Origin: CBDCRK01 sp965220955
Lineage (GTDB): Bacteria > Desulfobacterota > Binatia > Bin18 > CBDCRK01
Direction: 5' to 3'
DNA length: 64,000 nt
Assembly (NCBI GenBank): GCA_965220955.1
Contig: CBDCRK010000037.1
Coordinates: 558,001-622,000, forward strand
Shown: positions 8,546 to 17,416 of the stretch, piece by piece
Layout of the letters: each line of letters begins with the position of its first letter
Position numbering within the stretch: the stretch's first letter is position 1
The notes under the pieces: model-generated
Databases searched by the model: none
Told to the model about the DNA's origin: nothing
The model's input: only the letters and a program-made list of their open reading frames with translations
Translations under genes and position numbers: made by a program

Positions 8546-8977
8546 ATGGCTAAAGACAAGGATCAGGACAATATGTTTAACGCGCTGCTGGTTCGCACCA
8601 AGGATATGGAGTGGATCGATGGCGGCAGCGGCAACCAAATGAAAATATTACGGATTAGCGAGGAGACGGGCGCTTGGAGTGCTCTCATCCATGCCCCCGC
8701 TGGCACGGTTAATCCACCGCACACGCATATTGGCCCTGCCGATTTCTATGTGATCTCCGGCGGTTTTGATTACCGCGGTGGCTCTGCCCGCGAAGGGGAC
8801 TGGGTATATGAACCAGCTGGAGCTGTACACGATGCCACAACACATCCTGTGGACACGCTCTACTTGGCCAATGTCTACGGACCCGTTGCTTTCCATGCCG
8901 AGGATGGTCGTATATCTCAACTCTTGGACTGGCGGGCGGTAAAGGCAATGGTTGAGGAAGCAGGCAGCAAGTCCTGA
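8546..8977 (+). CDS. Cupin domain protein (ChrR/dioxygenase-like)
   Basis: A 143-residue single-domain cupin. The first metal-binding cupin motif reads PPHTHIGPADFYVISGGFDY, with two His and a downstream position for Glu replaced by Asp; the second motif includes PAGAVHDATTHP. This layout resembles cupin_7/ChrR-like and 2,4'-dihydroxyacetophenone dioxygenase-like proteins. It is likely a cytoplasmic metal-binding enzyme or binding protein. The ATG at 8546 follows AGGAGG at an ideal spacing. Two other cupins (21400 and 30356) are in the window and are not close copies. Substrate unknown. Confidence 0.85.
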   Translation: MAKDKDQDNMFNALLVRTKDMEWIDGGSGNQMKILRISEETGAWSALIHAPAGTVNPPHTHIGPADFYVISGGFDYRGGSAREGDWVYEPAGAVHDATTHPVDTLYLANVYGPVAFHAEDGRISQLLDWRAVKAMVEEAGSKS

Positions 8978-9073
8978 TCACTCACAACGATATCCCTGAT
9001 GGGCTCTGAGTGTGCTTGACATGTCAGAGTCCATAGAGATCATTAACCAACTAACTACCCTGCCGCATTACAT

Positions 9074-9553
9074 ATGAACGTTCTGCTCGCACTCTGCATT
9101 GTTGCTAGCCTGTGTCTCATCGGGATGGTCCATGGGGCTAACGCCTTCAACGCTGATGCTCAGGCCCGCCTGCAAACGGCTAAAGACATTTACGTTGCCA
9201 CTAAACGTTCAAACAGCGAGTGGAGTACGTCAGCGCCAGTGTGGTTTATGTACGATGGGGAGGCAATCTATCTCACCGCCAGTCCGGCTTCCTACAAGGC
9301 CCGCCGGATTAAGCGGGGCAGCCCGGTGCGCATATGGGTGGGCAGTAAGGATGGGCCGTCTTTTATTGGGCAAGCCCAATTTGTGAACGACTGGGCCGCT
9401 GTTGAACGTATGACTGAGGCCTACAAGCAGAAGTACTGGATTGCCTGGCTTGGTCTTTTTCGCCCCCGTGTTGGGCGAGTCGAATCAGGAAAAACCGTTG
9501 CCATCAAAGTGACCCCGCTTCTGGATGCAACCCCATCGGAAACCGCTCCCTAA
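9074..9553 (+). CDS. Exported flavin split-barrel (pyridoxamine oxidase-like) protein
   Basis: Residues 1-24 form a hydrophobic signal peptide (LLALCIVASLCLIGMVHG, cleavage near GANA). The rest matches pyridoxamine-5'-phosphate-oxidase-like split barrels: APVWFMYDGEAIYL, followed by SPASYKARRIKRG and SPVRIWVGS, typical of PPOX-class FMN/F420 proteins. Members are normally cytosolic, so the signal is unusual. Without its cofactor in the periplasm it may be a heme- or ligand-binding protein. The length of 159 residues is normal. There is no good Shine-Dalgarno before the ATG (ACCCTGCCGCATTACAT), so the start is less certain. Confidence 0.75.
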   Translation: MNVLLALCIVASLCLIGMVHGANAFNADAQARLQTAKDIYVATKRSNSEWSTSAPVWFMYDGEAIYLTASPASYKARRIKRGSPVRIWVGSKDGPSFIGQAQFVNDWAAVERMTEAYKQKYWIAWLGLFRPRVGRVESGKTVAIKVTPLLDATPSETAP

Positions 9554-9637
9554 TCCTGCGGCCTAGCTAATCATTTACACCGATCTACATGGTGTGCGTA
9601 TAGAGTACTTCGGATAGTCCTTTAGCCCCCCATATAC

Positions 9638-10915
9638 TCAGCACTTGTTAGCAGGCACCTTAAGCTTGAACACCTGTGCGGCGTTGAGCCCTAGGAGTTG
9701 GACCCGAGTCTCATCCTTGAGATTCCCCATCTGTCGTTCGATACTTGCCGCCGAGTGGGGCCAGCTACCTTCGTGGTGGGGGTAGTCGTTTGACCACATA
9801 AAGTTGCCAACAAGGTCGAGCGCTTCCACCTGGGCCAGGGCAGCATGGTCCTCCATAAAGGCGGAAAAACAGTTGCGGCGATAGTAAAAGCTTGGCGGCT
9901 CGGGAATCACTGGCCGAACCCACATGTGGTGCGCCTTGTAGGCGTAGTCCATGGTCTCCAGCATCCACGGCACCCAGCCAATACCACCCTCTATGGATCC
10001 AGCCCGCAGCGTTGGATGCCGTTCAAATACACCAGAAGTAATCAGGTGGACTAGAGGCTCGATGACCGTTGACATCGAGTGACACACATAGTTGATAATG
10101 GCGCCTCCGTTACCTCCCACCGCACGCGGGTCGCGGCCAGTCGAAACGTGGAAAGTAATTGGCAGGTTCACCTCTGCGATCAACGACCAGAGGGGCTCAA
10201 AAGACTTATCATTGTATTGCAATTCCCCTTCCTTGAGAGGCCCGAAGATTGGTTTGTTCGGCAGAGTCAGGCCCTTAAAGCCTTGCTCCGCCGCCCAGCG
10301 TATCTCGGCCATAGCCCCTTCAAGGTCGCCTGTGGCAATCATGGCCATGGGGAGGAAACGGTCCCAGTAATTTGCGTAGGTTTCCCGGGCCCAGCAATTC
10401 CAGGCACGGAACATAGCCTGCTGAAAGAGGGGATCGGAGGTAGCAAAGCACAGTAGGCCCTTGTTCGGGAAGATAACCTCCGCGTCAACGCCATCCATCT
10501 CGGCATCGCGGACGCGCTGTGTAAGATCAGCCCCGGACCGTGAGCGGAGGATATCTTCTTCTTCCATCCGGGCAGTGTAGGGCTGGATGATATCGAGATC
10601 CTCGAATTCCTCACGAGGAGGAAGGTCTTTCAGCTTATCCTTACCTGGTCTCACCAGCATTGGTCTCATGCCCTCGCAAATGAGCCACTGGGAACCGTCA
10701 TCATCGACCTTGACGCGCGGAACACGGTCGAGATACTTCTTTTCAATTCGCTTCTCTAAATAGTCAAAAGGTTCGATCCCATGGGTATCAACAGATACCA
10801 GGTAATACTTGTTCGGATCACCAGCCCGAGCTGTACGGTTCCAGTCGTGGTGTCCCGGCGTGACTTGACGCCAGGCATTCCTGCTGGATTGGACCTGAGA
10901 AGTGGATGCTGACAT
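9638..10915 (-). CDS. Amidohydrolase family 2 protein, second paralogue
   Basis: A 425-residue metal-dependent hydrolase or decarboxylase of the amidohydrolase-2 superfamily. Its motifs are VSVDTHGIEPFDYL near the N-terminus (Asp and His), FHVSTGRDP mid-protein, GGIGWVPWMLETMDYAYK, and the catalytic Asp motif FMWSNDYPHHEGSWP. The ATG at 10915 is preceded by AGGAGGAGG, so the longer frame reaching 10966 is not used. The upstream gene on the same strand, a MaoC-like dehydratase, ends at 10963, giving a probable two-gene operon. It is longer than the other two paralogues because of an N-terminal extension. Pairing with a dehydratase suggests decarboxylation or ring-cleavage product processing, which is inference. 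Confidence 0.9.
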   Translation of the reverse strand: MSASTSQVQSSRNAWRQVTPGHHDWNRTARAGDPNKYYLVSVDTHGIEPFDYLEKRIEKKYLDRVPRVKVDDDGSQWLICEGMRPMLVRPGKDKLKDLPPREEFEDLDIIQPYTARMEEEDILRSRSGADLTQRVRDAEMDGVDAEVIFPNKGLLCFATSDPLFQQAMFRAWNCWARETYANYWDRFLPMAMIATGDLEGAMAEIRWAAEQGFKGLTLPNKPIFGPLKEGELQYNDKSFEPLWSLIAEVNLPITFHVSTGRDPRAVGGNGGAIINYVCHSMSTVIEPLVHLITSGVFERHPTLRAGSIEGGIGWVPWMLETMDYAYKAHHMWVRPVIPEPPSFYYRRNCFSAFMEDHAALAQVEALDLVGNFMWSNDYPHHEGSWPHSAASIERQMGNLKDETRVQLLGLNAAQVFKLKVPANKC

Positions 10916-10962
10916 AAACCTCCTCCTGCTTTTCGATGCCTTAGTCGTCACCTTACGTCGCC

Positions 10963-11421
10963 TCACTCGAATATGATATAGGACTGGGCTCCCTGAAACG
11001 CCATAGCTCCGCTCTCATCCGTGGCAGTGAAGCTGACCCATACAACATCGAAGGTTCTTTTCCCTTGCTTCTCATAGATGTCGGTCACGCGGCCTTGAAC
11101 CGTCAGGGTCTCACCCACATATAAAGGGCGCCCGTATTCTAATTCCTGCTCGCCAAACATAGCGGTCCCTGTACGATAGTCCAGAAAGAAGTCTTCTTTC
11201 CAGTCAAATGAGCGCAGCAGGGCAAGGACTGCCACAAACGGCGCAAACGAGGGCGGAATGACACGACGCTCATAGCCCGTTGTATGGGCTCCTTCATTGC
11301 TCAGAAAGGCTTGGTGTTCTTCGCCAGCAACAGAGATATAGTCCTGAATGTCCTCTTCGCGAATGACATAGGTGACGGTCGGAAACGTTTTGCCAATCAA
11401 TGTCTTTCGATCTGGAGTCAT
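10963..11421 (-). CDS. MaoC-like N-terminal dehydratase (FAS1-type hotdog) protein
   Basis: A 152-residue hotdog-fold protein matching the MaoC N-terminal dehydratase (FAS1_DH) family. Recognisable features are YVIREEDIQDYISVAGEEH near the N-terminus, the PPSFAPF segment, and the hotdog helix/strand region QELEYGRPLYVGETLTVQGR. The C-terminal half is complete. Members hydrate or dehydrate enoyl-CoA thioesters, often as half of a two-subunit enzyme. It is the first gene of a minus-strand pair with an amidohydrolase, 47 bases apart. The start at 11421 has GAGGAGG close upstream. Confidence 0.85.
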   Translation of the reverse strand: MTPDRKTLIGKTFPTVTYVIREEDIQDYISVAGEEHQAFLSNEGAHTTGYERRVIPPSFAPFVAVLALLRSFDWKEDFFLDYRTGTAMFGEQELEYGRPLYVGETLTVQGRVTDIYEKQGKRTFDVVWVSFTATDESGAMAFQGAQSYIIFE

Positions 11422-11525
11422 GCCCTCATTCCTCCTCTCCGCTAAGAGGGTGCTATTGTATGCAACCGCAGAGCCTTGTAAATACCGGTAGCATCCTAAA
11501 AATGAACTTATGATCGGAGGTTGTT

Positions 11526-11981
11526 ATGAAACTTGAACCACTTATGACCTTTCATGCAGACCTGAAAGAACCTGTAGAAGTGGGAGCTGGTCCCCATGGG
11601 AGACGCCTTATCTTTGATGTCACCGGAGGAACCTTCGAGGGACCGCGCCTGCGTGGGACAATTCTTCCCAGCGGCGGCGATTGGCTCTTGGCTGATGCCG
11701 AGGGGGTCGGTCACCTTGATGTCCGGGCAACGCTCAAAACCGAAGATGGCGCACACATATACGTACAGTACTACGGCGTAATTATGATGAACGAGAAGGT
11801 GGAGGCTGCCCTAACCCAGGGTGGAGCAACCGAGTATGGAGATACCTACTTCATGACCCAGCCACGTTATGAAACTGGGGATGTCCGCTATAGCTGGCTG
11901 AATAGGGTTATGGCTGCGGCCGAGGGGCGCGTTGTGCCGGGGGCCGTGGAATATCGAGTCTTTGAGTTGGTCAATGGATAA
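11526..11981 (+). CDS. DUF3237 family protein
   Basis: A 151-residue protein with the DUF3237 pattern: an N-terminal LEPLMTFHADL strand, VGAGPHGRRLIFDVTGGTFE, GTILPSGGDWLL, and the C-terminal YFMTQPRYETGDVRYSWLN. DUF3237 forms a small beta-barrel of unknown biochemical function and is common in genomes rich in aromatic and steroid catabolism. The ATG at 11526 follows GGAGG. It is divergent from the MaoC-amidohydrolase pair and convergent with the DUF1329 gene. No enzymatic residue can be assigned. Confidence 0.88.
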   Translation: MKLEPLMTFHADLKEPVEVGAGPHGRRLIFDVTGGTFEGPRLRGTILPSGGDWLLADAEGVGHLDVRATLKTEDGAHIYVQYYGVIMMNEKVEAALTQGGATEYGDTYFMTQPRYETGDVRYSWLNRVMAAAEGRVVPGAVEYRVFELVNG

Positions 11982-12026
11982 AAAAATCAAACCCACAGCC
12001 ATGGCCAAGCCTTCCCGTACAAACTC

Positions 12027-13508
12027 TTAGCGCAACGCATTGGAAGTCGATTGGCTAGCACTCTGGGTATACTGCTGAGATGTCAGCCCCTCAATACCGT
12101 CTTCCACTTGACTAGCCTTCGATTCCTGGTCTTGCTTTACCTCCACAGCCATGTCAACAGGCGGCTCTTCTATTTCGAACACCAGCCGGCCGGCCGCATT
12201 CTGAGCCCGGATACGAGCAGCAAGCTCAGCCGACAATTGAATGGGCCGCTCACCCGGAAATTTCTCTGTCTGGAGGGCCGGACGCAAGAAGAACTCATCC
12301 GGATGCGACACTTTAGCCTGACTCTTAATAGATGGGTCCAGATACCACTGCCGGCGCATAAAATCGGGACTAAAGAAGACGGATGCCTCTTTAGGGTCCC
12401 ACTCCATTAGGCGATGGCTGTCGTTAACCATATACGACAAGATATCGTCGGTCATATCCCAGTGAAGAATAAATAAGGAGCCATAGCCACGCTCCTGTAG
12501 AGCGGGATTGAACAGCTCAGCAAGCCGTACCTCAATATGGACAAGCTTACCGTCCTGGCCATATTGCTCGGCTCGCAAGGGGAAGAAAGACCGCTTCTCC
12601 AGCCAGAACACCAGCCGGGGAACATAATAATCTGGCAGCCACTCCTCACGGACCTGTGCTTCCACAACATAGCACTCTACCCCTCCATTGGCCGTATAAA
12701 AGGGATAGGTCTCGCCCATAAGCTTGAGATTACTTGTCTGAACCTCTCGAAAGTTTCTGCTCTTGCCATCTCGTAAGGTAACCGTAGGGCGAGTGTGGGG
12801 AAATCGCACCGTTTGGTAAAGAACATCCGTTCCCATCACCCGCCAGGAAAACTCCCAGGCGTCGCGACCAAGCGTGTCGTCAGGCGTCAGGGCCATATTA
12901 GGAAATTTGCTCTGCCGTCGGAAAGGAGCCTGGTGACGGACCCGGCGGAGAGCGGACGAGTAGCGAAACCGCTCTTGTTTCTTGATGAATCCGGGGCCGG
13001 TGCGGTAGCGAATGGCCATCCATTGCGAGCCTTCCCTAGCTGGGGGGGCAACACCCTGGCTAAGAGAACGGTAAATTTCTTCGCCAGGCTTTAGGGTAAA
13101 TTCCGCTTCTACGCCTTGGGCCTCGGTTGTGTAGGCCACAAAAGTAATGGATTGGCCCGGGTTTAGGAGAACCCCTTGGTCGGAAATCGATCCCCATGTA
13201 TTTGCCACCACGGCTGACCAACGTGTACGTGGGGTAAACTCCATTAACCGGTAGCCCATTTCCTCAGCCGTGTAGGGGGCAGTAAAAGGGTAGGGTTCAG
13301 CCGGAAGGTAGGGAACCTGAGCATGACGTGGGGTGTCCTTCGCTAGGTCAATTGCTTCCCTTTCCTCTGGAGAGAGATCGTCCACCGTTTTCCAGGTTCG
13401 TGAAGGAGAATTATTGTTGTTGATGTATTGAGCCGCAGCCCGGGTGAACATACCAACTGTCAGGGCCAGTGTTAGGGTTAGAAGCAGCCATAAAGATGTC
13501 CGGGTCAT
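12027..13508 (-). CDS. DUF1329 exported protein
   Basis: A 493-residue exported protein. Residues 1-27 are a signal peptide (LWLLLTLTLALTVGMFTRAAAQ). The body matches DUF1329, a LolA/LolB-fold family of outer-membrane-associated proteins, for example at DDTLGRDAWEFSWRVMGTDV followed by LYQTVRFP, and DYYVPRLVFWLEKRSFFPLR. DUF1329 genes commonly sit beside DUF1302 barrels and MMPL/RND permeases and are thought to handle hydrophobic compounds at the envelope. Here the gene is alone, 20 kb from the exporter operon at 31-37 kb, but may cooperate with it (inference). Its upstream region holds a 12-bp palindrome at 13671. Confidence 0.85.
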   Translation of the reverse strand: MTRTSLWLLLTLTLALTVGMFTRAAAQYINNNNSPSRTWKTVDDLSPEEREAIDLAKDTPRHAQVPYLPAEPYPFTAPYTAEEMGYRLMEFTPRTRWSAVVANTWGSISDQGVLLNPGQSITFVAYTTEAQGVEAEFTLKPGEEIYRSLSQGVAPPAREGSQWMAIRYRTGPGFIKKQERFRYSSALRRVRHQAPFRRQSKFPNMALTPDDTLGRDAWEFSWRVMGTDVLYQTVRFPHTRPTVTLRDGKSRNFREVQTSNLKLMGETYPFYTANGGVECYVVEAQVREEWLPDYYVPRLVFWLEKRSFFPLRAEQYGQDGKLVHIEVRLAELFNPALQERGYGSLFILHWDMTDDILSYMVNDSHRLMEWDPKEASVFFSPDFMRRQWYLDPSIKSQAKVSHPDEFFLRPALQTEKFPGERPIQLSAELAARIRAQNAAGRLVFEIEEPPVDMAVEVKQDQESKASQVEDGIEGLTSQQYTQSASQSTSNALR

Positions 13509-13875
13509 GTAATCATCCTACCTCTCTAAAAAATTCCTGTACCCGCCAGAGAATGCTAGGAACCACAACCAAGGCACTGAAATGGACAATACCTGGAAAC
13601 ACGGGCATCTCTGAGGCTGGGCTATGAGGAAAAAAGCAAAAGCAATATGAATATTTGTTCAGTATAAAATATGAACGTTCATTCAGCAAGAAGCTCAGGG
13701 ATGAAATCGAGTAAAAATTTATAAAAGAACGGCTTATGAAAATCCCTATCATAGTCTTGCAATAGTCGACAGTCGATAGTCGATAGTGTAGGCTTCATCT
13801 CTCTCAGCAAGAAGGGCAAGACGAGAGAATGAGACTGGATAAATGCTAGCCTATGCCATAGGAGGAGGACCAACA
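13509..13875. other. AT-rich divergent promoter region
   Basis: About 370 bases between the DUF1329 gene and the start of the catabolic operon. It is visibly more AT-rich than its surroundings. It contains the palindrome at 13671-13682 and, at about 13763-13787, three to four tandem copies of AGTCGAT/C. No coding frame here is convincing. Confidence 0.6.
13671..13682. promoter_or_regulatory. 12-bp palindrome, likely TetR-family operator
   Basis: ATGAACGTTCAT is a perfect palindrome, extended imperfectly to TGAA at the flanks (ATTCAG on one side, AATAT on the other). TGAACGTTCA-type sites are typical TetR-family operators. It resembles the TGAACGAxCG motifs in front of the tetR gene at 31081. 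It lies between the DUF1329 gene and the hydrolase operon and could control either. Confidence 0.5.
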
Positions 13876-14637
13876 ATGCCCACTCTCGATAGAAATGATG
13901 TCCAGATCCACTATGAAGTGTATGGCGCAGGTCCTGCTGTTCTGCTCACGCACGGTTACAGCGCAACCTGCGAGATGTGGAAGCCACAGATCGACGCTCT
14001 CTCACAGCGCTACCGTTTGGTTCTCTGGGATATGCGCGGCCACGGGCAGTCAGATAGTCCGGACAACCCGGCCGAGTACTCGGAAGAAGCAACCATTGGC
14101 GACATAGCTGCTCTGCTCGATGCCAGTGATACCGAGGAGGCAGTATGTGGGGGGTTATCTCTGGGGGGGTATATGTCGCTTGCTTTCCAGTTGGTATATC
14201 CCCAGCGGGTCAAGAGCCTGATGCTTTTTGACACCGGGCCAGGATTTCGCAAGGAGCCGCCACGCCGGGCCTGGAATCAACGCGCTAATGCCTTTGCCCA
14301 CACCTTCGAAACTCAAGGGCTAGCAGCTTTAGGTCGCAGCGCCGAAGTGGCTGCCAGCACTCACCAGTCGGCCCAGGGGCTAGCGCACGCCGCGCGCGGC
14401 ATGTTGGCTCAGCGTGACGCGCGCGTGATCGACTCCCTGGCGTCGATCAAGGTCCCAACCCTTGTTCTTGCCGGTGCCAAGGATGAACCTTTCCTGGCAG
14501 CAACGAACTACATGGCCAGCAAGATTCCAGGGGCAACAAAGGTTATCATTCCTGACGCCGGGCATGCAGTAAACATTGACCAGCCGGAACAGTTTAACCA
14601 AGCGGTATCAGCGTTTCTCGAACGGACCTGGGCGTAA
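13876..14637 (+). CDS. Alpha/beta-fold hydrolase, first gene of catabolic operon
   Basis: A 253-residue alpha/beta hydrolase. The oxyanion region is LLTHGYSATCEMW, the nucleophile elbow is CGGLSLGGYM (Ser at about 99), the acid lies in VLAGAKDEPFL, and the catalytic His is in PDAGHAVNIDQP, so the triad is complete. The ATG at 13876 is preceded by GGAGGAGG; a longer start at 13843 lacks a site. It resembles 3-oxoadipate enol-lactonase and related esterases. It opens a run of five + strand genes with gaps of 22 to 78 bases, so it probably hydrolyses an ester or lactone intermediate of that pathway. Confidence 0.9.
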   Translation: MPTLDRNDVQIHYEVYGAGPAVLLTHGYSATCEMWKPQIDALSQRYRLVLWDMRGHGQSDSPDNPAEYSEEATIGDIAALLDASDTEEAVCGGLSLGGYMSLAFQLVYPQRVKSLMLFDTGPGFRKEPPRRAWNQRANAFAHTFETQGLAALGRSAEVAASTHQSAQGLAHAARGMLAQRDARVIDSLASIKVPTLVLAGAKDEPFLAATNYMASKIPGATKVIIPDAGHAVNIDQPEQFNQAVSAFLERTWA

Positions 14638-14678
14638 TTTATAGTTTGGGACGCACCAAGGGAAAGCGAGGGGCTATA

Positions 14679-15776
14679 ATGCCAAAGAAGAAAATGCTGG
14701 TTGCTGGTGCTTCTGGCCTGGTCGGATTTGCCGCTGTGCAACACTTTGCCAAGCTTAACGACTGGGAAGTGATCGGGGTTTCCCGCCGTATACCAGAGGG
14801 CCTGGACGGTGCCACTCTTATCTCGGTTGATCTTACCAACAAGAATCGTTGTGCTGAGGTCTTTGGGCGGATGAGTGATGTTACCCATGTGGCCTATGCT
14901 GCGCTCTACGAAAAACCTGGTCTTGTGCAGGGCTGGCTTGAGCGTGACCAGATGGAAACCAATTTAGCCATGCTGGACAACCTTTTCCTACCCCTGGAGG
15001 CTGCAGCCAAGGGCCTGCAGCATGTTTCCCTGCTCCAGGGAACTAAAGCCTATGGGGCTCATATTACCCCTTTCCCTGCTCCAGCACGCGAGCGCTGGCC
15101 ACGCCACCAACATGAGAATTTCTACTGGCTGCAGGAGGACTACCTGCGGGAAAAACAGACCGGCAAGGACTGGCACTGGACCGCTTTCCGTCCGCAGATT
15201 ATTTTTGGTGAATCCCTAGGGAGCAATATGAACGTTATCCCAGCTATTGGTGTCTATGCCGCCCTACGGCGGGAGGCTGGCCTCCCCCTAGCCTATCCTG
15301 GCGGCCCCGGGTTTGTAACCGAGGCAGTAGACGCGGATCTTCTGGCCCGCGCGTTGGAGTGGGCAGCAACAACACCAGCCTGTCACAACGAGATCTTTAA
15401 CATTACCAATGGTGATGTCTTTGTCTGGCAAAATGTCTGGTCCACCATTGCCGAGGCTCTAGGCATGGAGGTGGGACCCTCAGAATCTTGCTCGCTGGCG
15501 GAGGAAATGCCAAAGAAAGAAGCCGAGTGGGCTGAGATTGTGCGAAAATATAGTCTGCGTGCTCCAATTAGCCTGCGTGAATTTGTTGGCCAGTCTTTCA
15601 TCTTTGCCGACCTCTGTTTTGCCCACGGCAGGGAACAACCTCTACCGCCCATGCTTGTGAGCACTATCAAGGCGCGGCAAGCAGGGTTTCACGACTGCAT
15701 GGACACTGAAGACATGTTCCGTAAATGGTTCAGACGATTTCAGGAGCTACGGCTACTGCCACCGATCGGTCAGTGA
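14679..15776 (+). CDS. PRISE-type SDR (progesterone 5-beta-reductase/iridoid synthase-like)
   Basis: A 365-residue atypical short-chain reductase. The N-terminal NADPH motif GASGLVG at about residues 9-15 replaces the usual GxxGxxG. The PRISE landmarks follow: LQGTKAYGAHITPF (with the family's Lys and Tyr region) and ENFYWLQEDYL. Known members reduce the C=C bond of enones. The ATG at 14679 comes after GCGAGGGGC. It is second in the five-gene operon, 41 bases after the hydrolase. Substrate unknown; a cyclic or conjugated enone is the likely class from family knowledge. Confidence 0.85.
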   Translation: MPKKKMLVAGASGLVGFAAVQHFAKLNDWEVIGVSRRIPEGLDGATLISVDLTNKNRCAEVFGRMSDVTHVAYAALYEKPGLVQGWLERDQMETNLAMLDNLFLPLEAAAKGLQHVSLLQGTKAYGAHITPFPAPARERWPRHQHENFYWLQEDYLREKQTGKDWHWTAFRPQIIFGESLGSNMNVIPAIGVYAALRREAGLPLAYPGGPGFVTEAVDADLLARALEWAATTPACHNEIFNITNGDVFVWQNVWSTIAEALGMEVGPSESCSLAEEMPKKEAEWAEIVRKYSLRAPISLREFVGQSFIFADLCFAHGREQPLPPMLVSTIKARQAGFHDCMDTEDMFRKWFRRFQELRLLPPIGQ

Positions 15777-15798
15777 GAGAAAAAAGGAGGGAAATAGT

Positions 15799-16260
15799 AT
15801 GATTCACCCGAAAAAAGTTGGTCACGTTGTTCTCAAGGCCCAAGACCTTAGGGAGGTAGAAAAGTTTTACACCGAGGTACTGGGTTTTGAAGTTGTCACC
15901 CGGCTCAATCGTCCTCGCGGAGTATTCTTTAGCCTGGGCGAACAACACCATGACCTAGCAGTGTTGGAAGTGCCCCCAGAGGCAGATGCCCCCAAGGATA
16001 ACCAAGTCGGCCTGCACCATGTTGCGCTTCAGGTGGGGAGCTTTGCCGAGCTAAAGGAGTGCTATCGGACCTTACAGAGCCGTAACATCCCCATTGTGCG
16101 GGCGGTTGATCATGGCATCACCAAAAGCATCTATTTTTGTGACCCCGCGGGCAACCGCTTAGAAGTCTACTGCGATGTAGGTGAGGATGGCCTGGCCCGT
16201 TTTCGCCACCAAGGTGCAGCCGCCTTAGAGGACTTTCCTCCTCTGAACTTTGAGGATTAG
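15799..16260 (+). CDS. VOC-superfamily protein (extradiol dioxygenase-like)
   Basis: A 153-residue single vicinal-oxygen-chelate module. It shows GHVVLKAQDLREVEKFYTEV at the start (first metal His), LHHVALQVGSF in the second half (second His) and the terminal DPAGNRLEVYCD with the metal Glu. These are the ligands of catechol 2,3-dioxygenase-like and glyoxalase-like enzymes. The ATG follows AAAGGAGGG. It sits third in the operon, 22 bases after the PRISE gene and 22 before the LLM gene, so ring-cleavage or isomerisation of a pathway intermediate is a reasonable inference. Confidence 0.9.
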   Translation: MIHPKKVGHVVLKAQDLREVEKFYTEVLGFEVVTRLNRPRGVFFSLGEQHHDLAVLEVPPEADAPKDNQVGLHHVALQVGSFAELKECYRTLQSRNIPIVRAVDHGITKSIYFCDPAGNRLEVYCDVGEDGLARFRHQGAAALEDFPPLNFED

Positions 16261-16282
16261 CAGGGGAAAGGAGAATGCCCCT

Positions 16283-17338
16283 ATGAAATTTGGTCTCTTT
16301 TACCAACTCCCCTGTACGCCTGAACAGAATGCAGCAACCCGCTATCAGGAAACCATAGACCAGATTGTGTATGCTGACGAGCTGGGCTTTGACACGGCCT
16401 GGCTGGCCGAGCTGCACTTCAACCCGTCGTTCTCGATTATGCCCGCGCCACTGATCCTAGCTGCGGTCTTGGCTCAGCGAACCCAGAACATTCGTCTGGG
16501 TACAGCAGTGGCACTACTGCCGTTGCAGCATCCCCTACGTACAGCCGAGGAAGCGGCTGTGGTAGATATTTTGAGCCAAGGACGGTTGGAGTTTGGAGTT
16601 GGGCGCGGGGAGATTACTATCCATTACCAGGGATTTGATGTTCCCCGAGAGGAGAATCGTGGACGCTTCGAAGAAACGTTGACCATTATCAAACAAGCCT
16701 GGACCCAGGAGACCTGTACGTTTGATGGCACATATTTTCATGTGCCAGAGACCGCCGTTGTGCCCAAGCCTTTGCAGAAGCCGCACCCTCCACTACGGGT
16801 CGCTGCCAACAGCCTGGAGACAGCGGTTTTTGCCGGCGAGCATGGCTATCCAGTGTTTGTAGCCTCTCCAATCAACGCCAGCCGTAAACTCCCTGAGCAC
16901 ATTGGTCGCTATCGTCAGGCATTTCGTGCGGCTGCCCATCAGGGGAAAAAAGAGGATGTGGCGGTGGCGTTTCCCGTTTACATTGCTGACAGCGTTGGGC
17001 AGATTCGCCAAGAAGTAGAGTCCAGCTTCCTGAACTATTTTCGCGCGATTAGCCGCCAAGCGCGCTTGGGCGCACGGGACGATTCTCCTAAGTACAACTA
17101 CCTGCAGCAGATTATCAAGCGAGTCGAGGCCGTCACCTGGGAACAGATAGAGTCAACCATGGCGCTCTATGGCTCGCCCGCCATCTGCAGGCAAAAGATC
17201 GAAGAAATGTATGAACAGTGCCGGATGGATCAAATCATTTGCTGGTTCAACCCGGGAGGGCTAGTATCCCATCGCCAGGTTATGACCAGCATGAAACGGT
17301 TTGCCCAGGAGGTAATGCCCACTGTGCGCAACCTGTAG
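16283..17338 (+). CDS. LLM-class flavin-dependent oxidoreductase
   Basis: A 351-residue luciferase-like monooxygenase. The N-terminus KFGLFYQLPC begins the TIM barrel. Further marks are LGFDTAWLAELHF, RLGTAVALLPLQHPLRTAEE and the substrate/flavin loop LEFGVGRGE. Such enzymes need reduced flavin supplied by a separate reductase, or F420. The ATG at 16283 was chosen for its AAAGGAG site and because the protein then starts at the family's first strand. It is fourth in the operon and the only clear oxygenase-type enzyme of it. Confidence 0.92.
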   Translation: MKFGLFYQLPCTPEQNAATRYQETIDQIVYADELGFDTAWLAELHFNPSFSIMPAPLILAAVLAQRTQNIRLGTAVALLPLQHPLRTAEEAAVVDILSQGRLEFGVGRGEITIHYQGFDVPREENRGRFEETLTIIKQAWTQETCTFDGTYFHVPETAVVPKPLQKPHPPLRVAANSLETAVFAGEHGYPVFVASPINASRKLPEHIGRYRQAFRAAAHQGKKEDVAVAFPVYIADSVGQIRQEVESSFLNYFRAISRQARLGARDDSPKYNYLQQIIKRVEAVTWEQIESTMALYGSPAICRQKIEEMYEQCRMDQIICWFNPGGLVSHRQVMTSMKRFAQEVMPTVRNL

Positions 17339-17416
17339 GTATGAAGGCGCAAAAAATCCAAGATCAATCAGCATTCAGACAACCACAAACAAAAGCGCAG
17401 TTTCTTAGGAGTCATT

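Noticed and set aside
13763..13787. Tandem AGTCGAT copies as a possible CRISPR or iteron array
   Set aside because: The units are seven bases without spacers and only three to four copies; too short for either.
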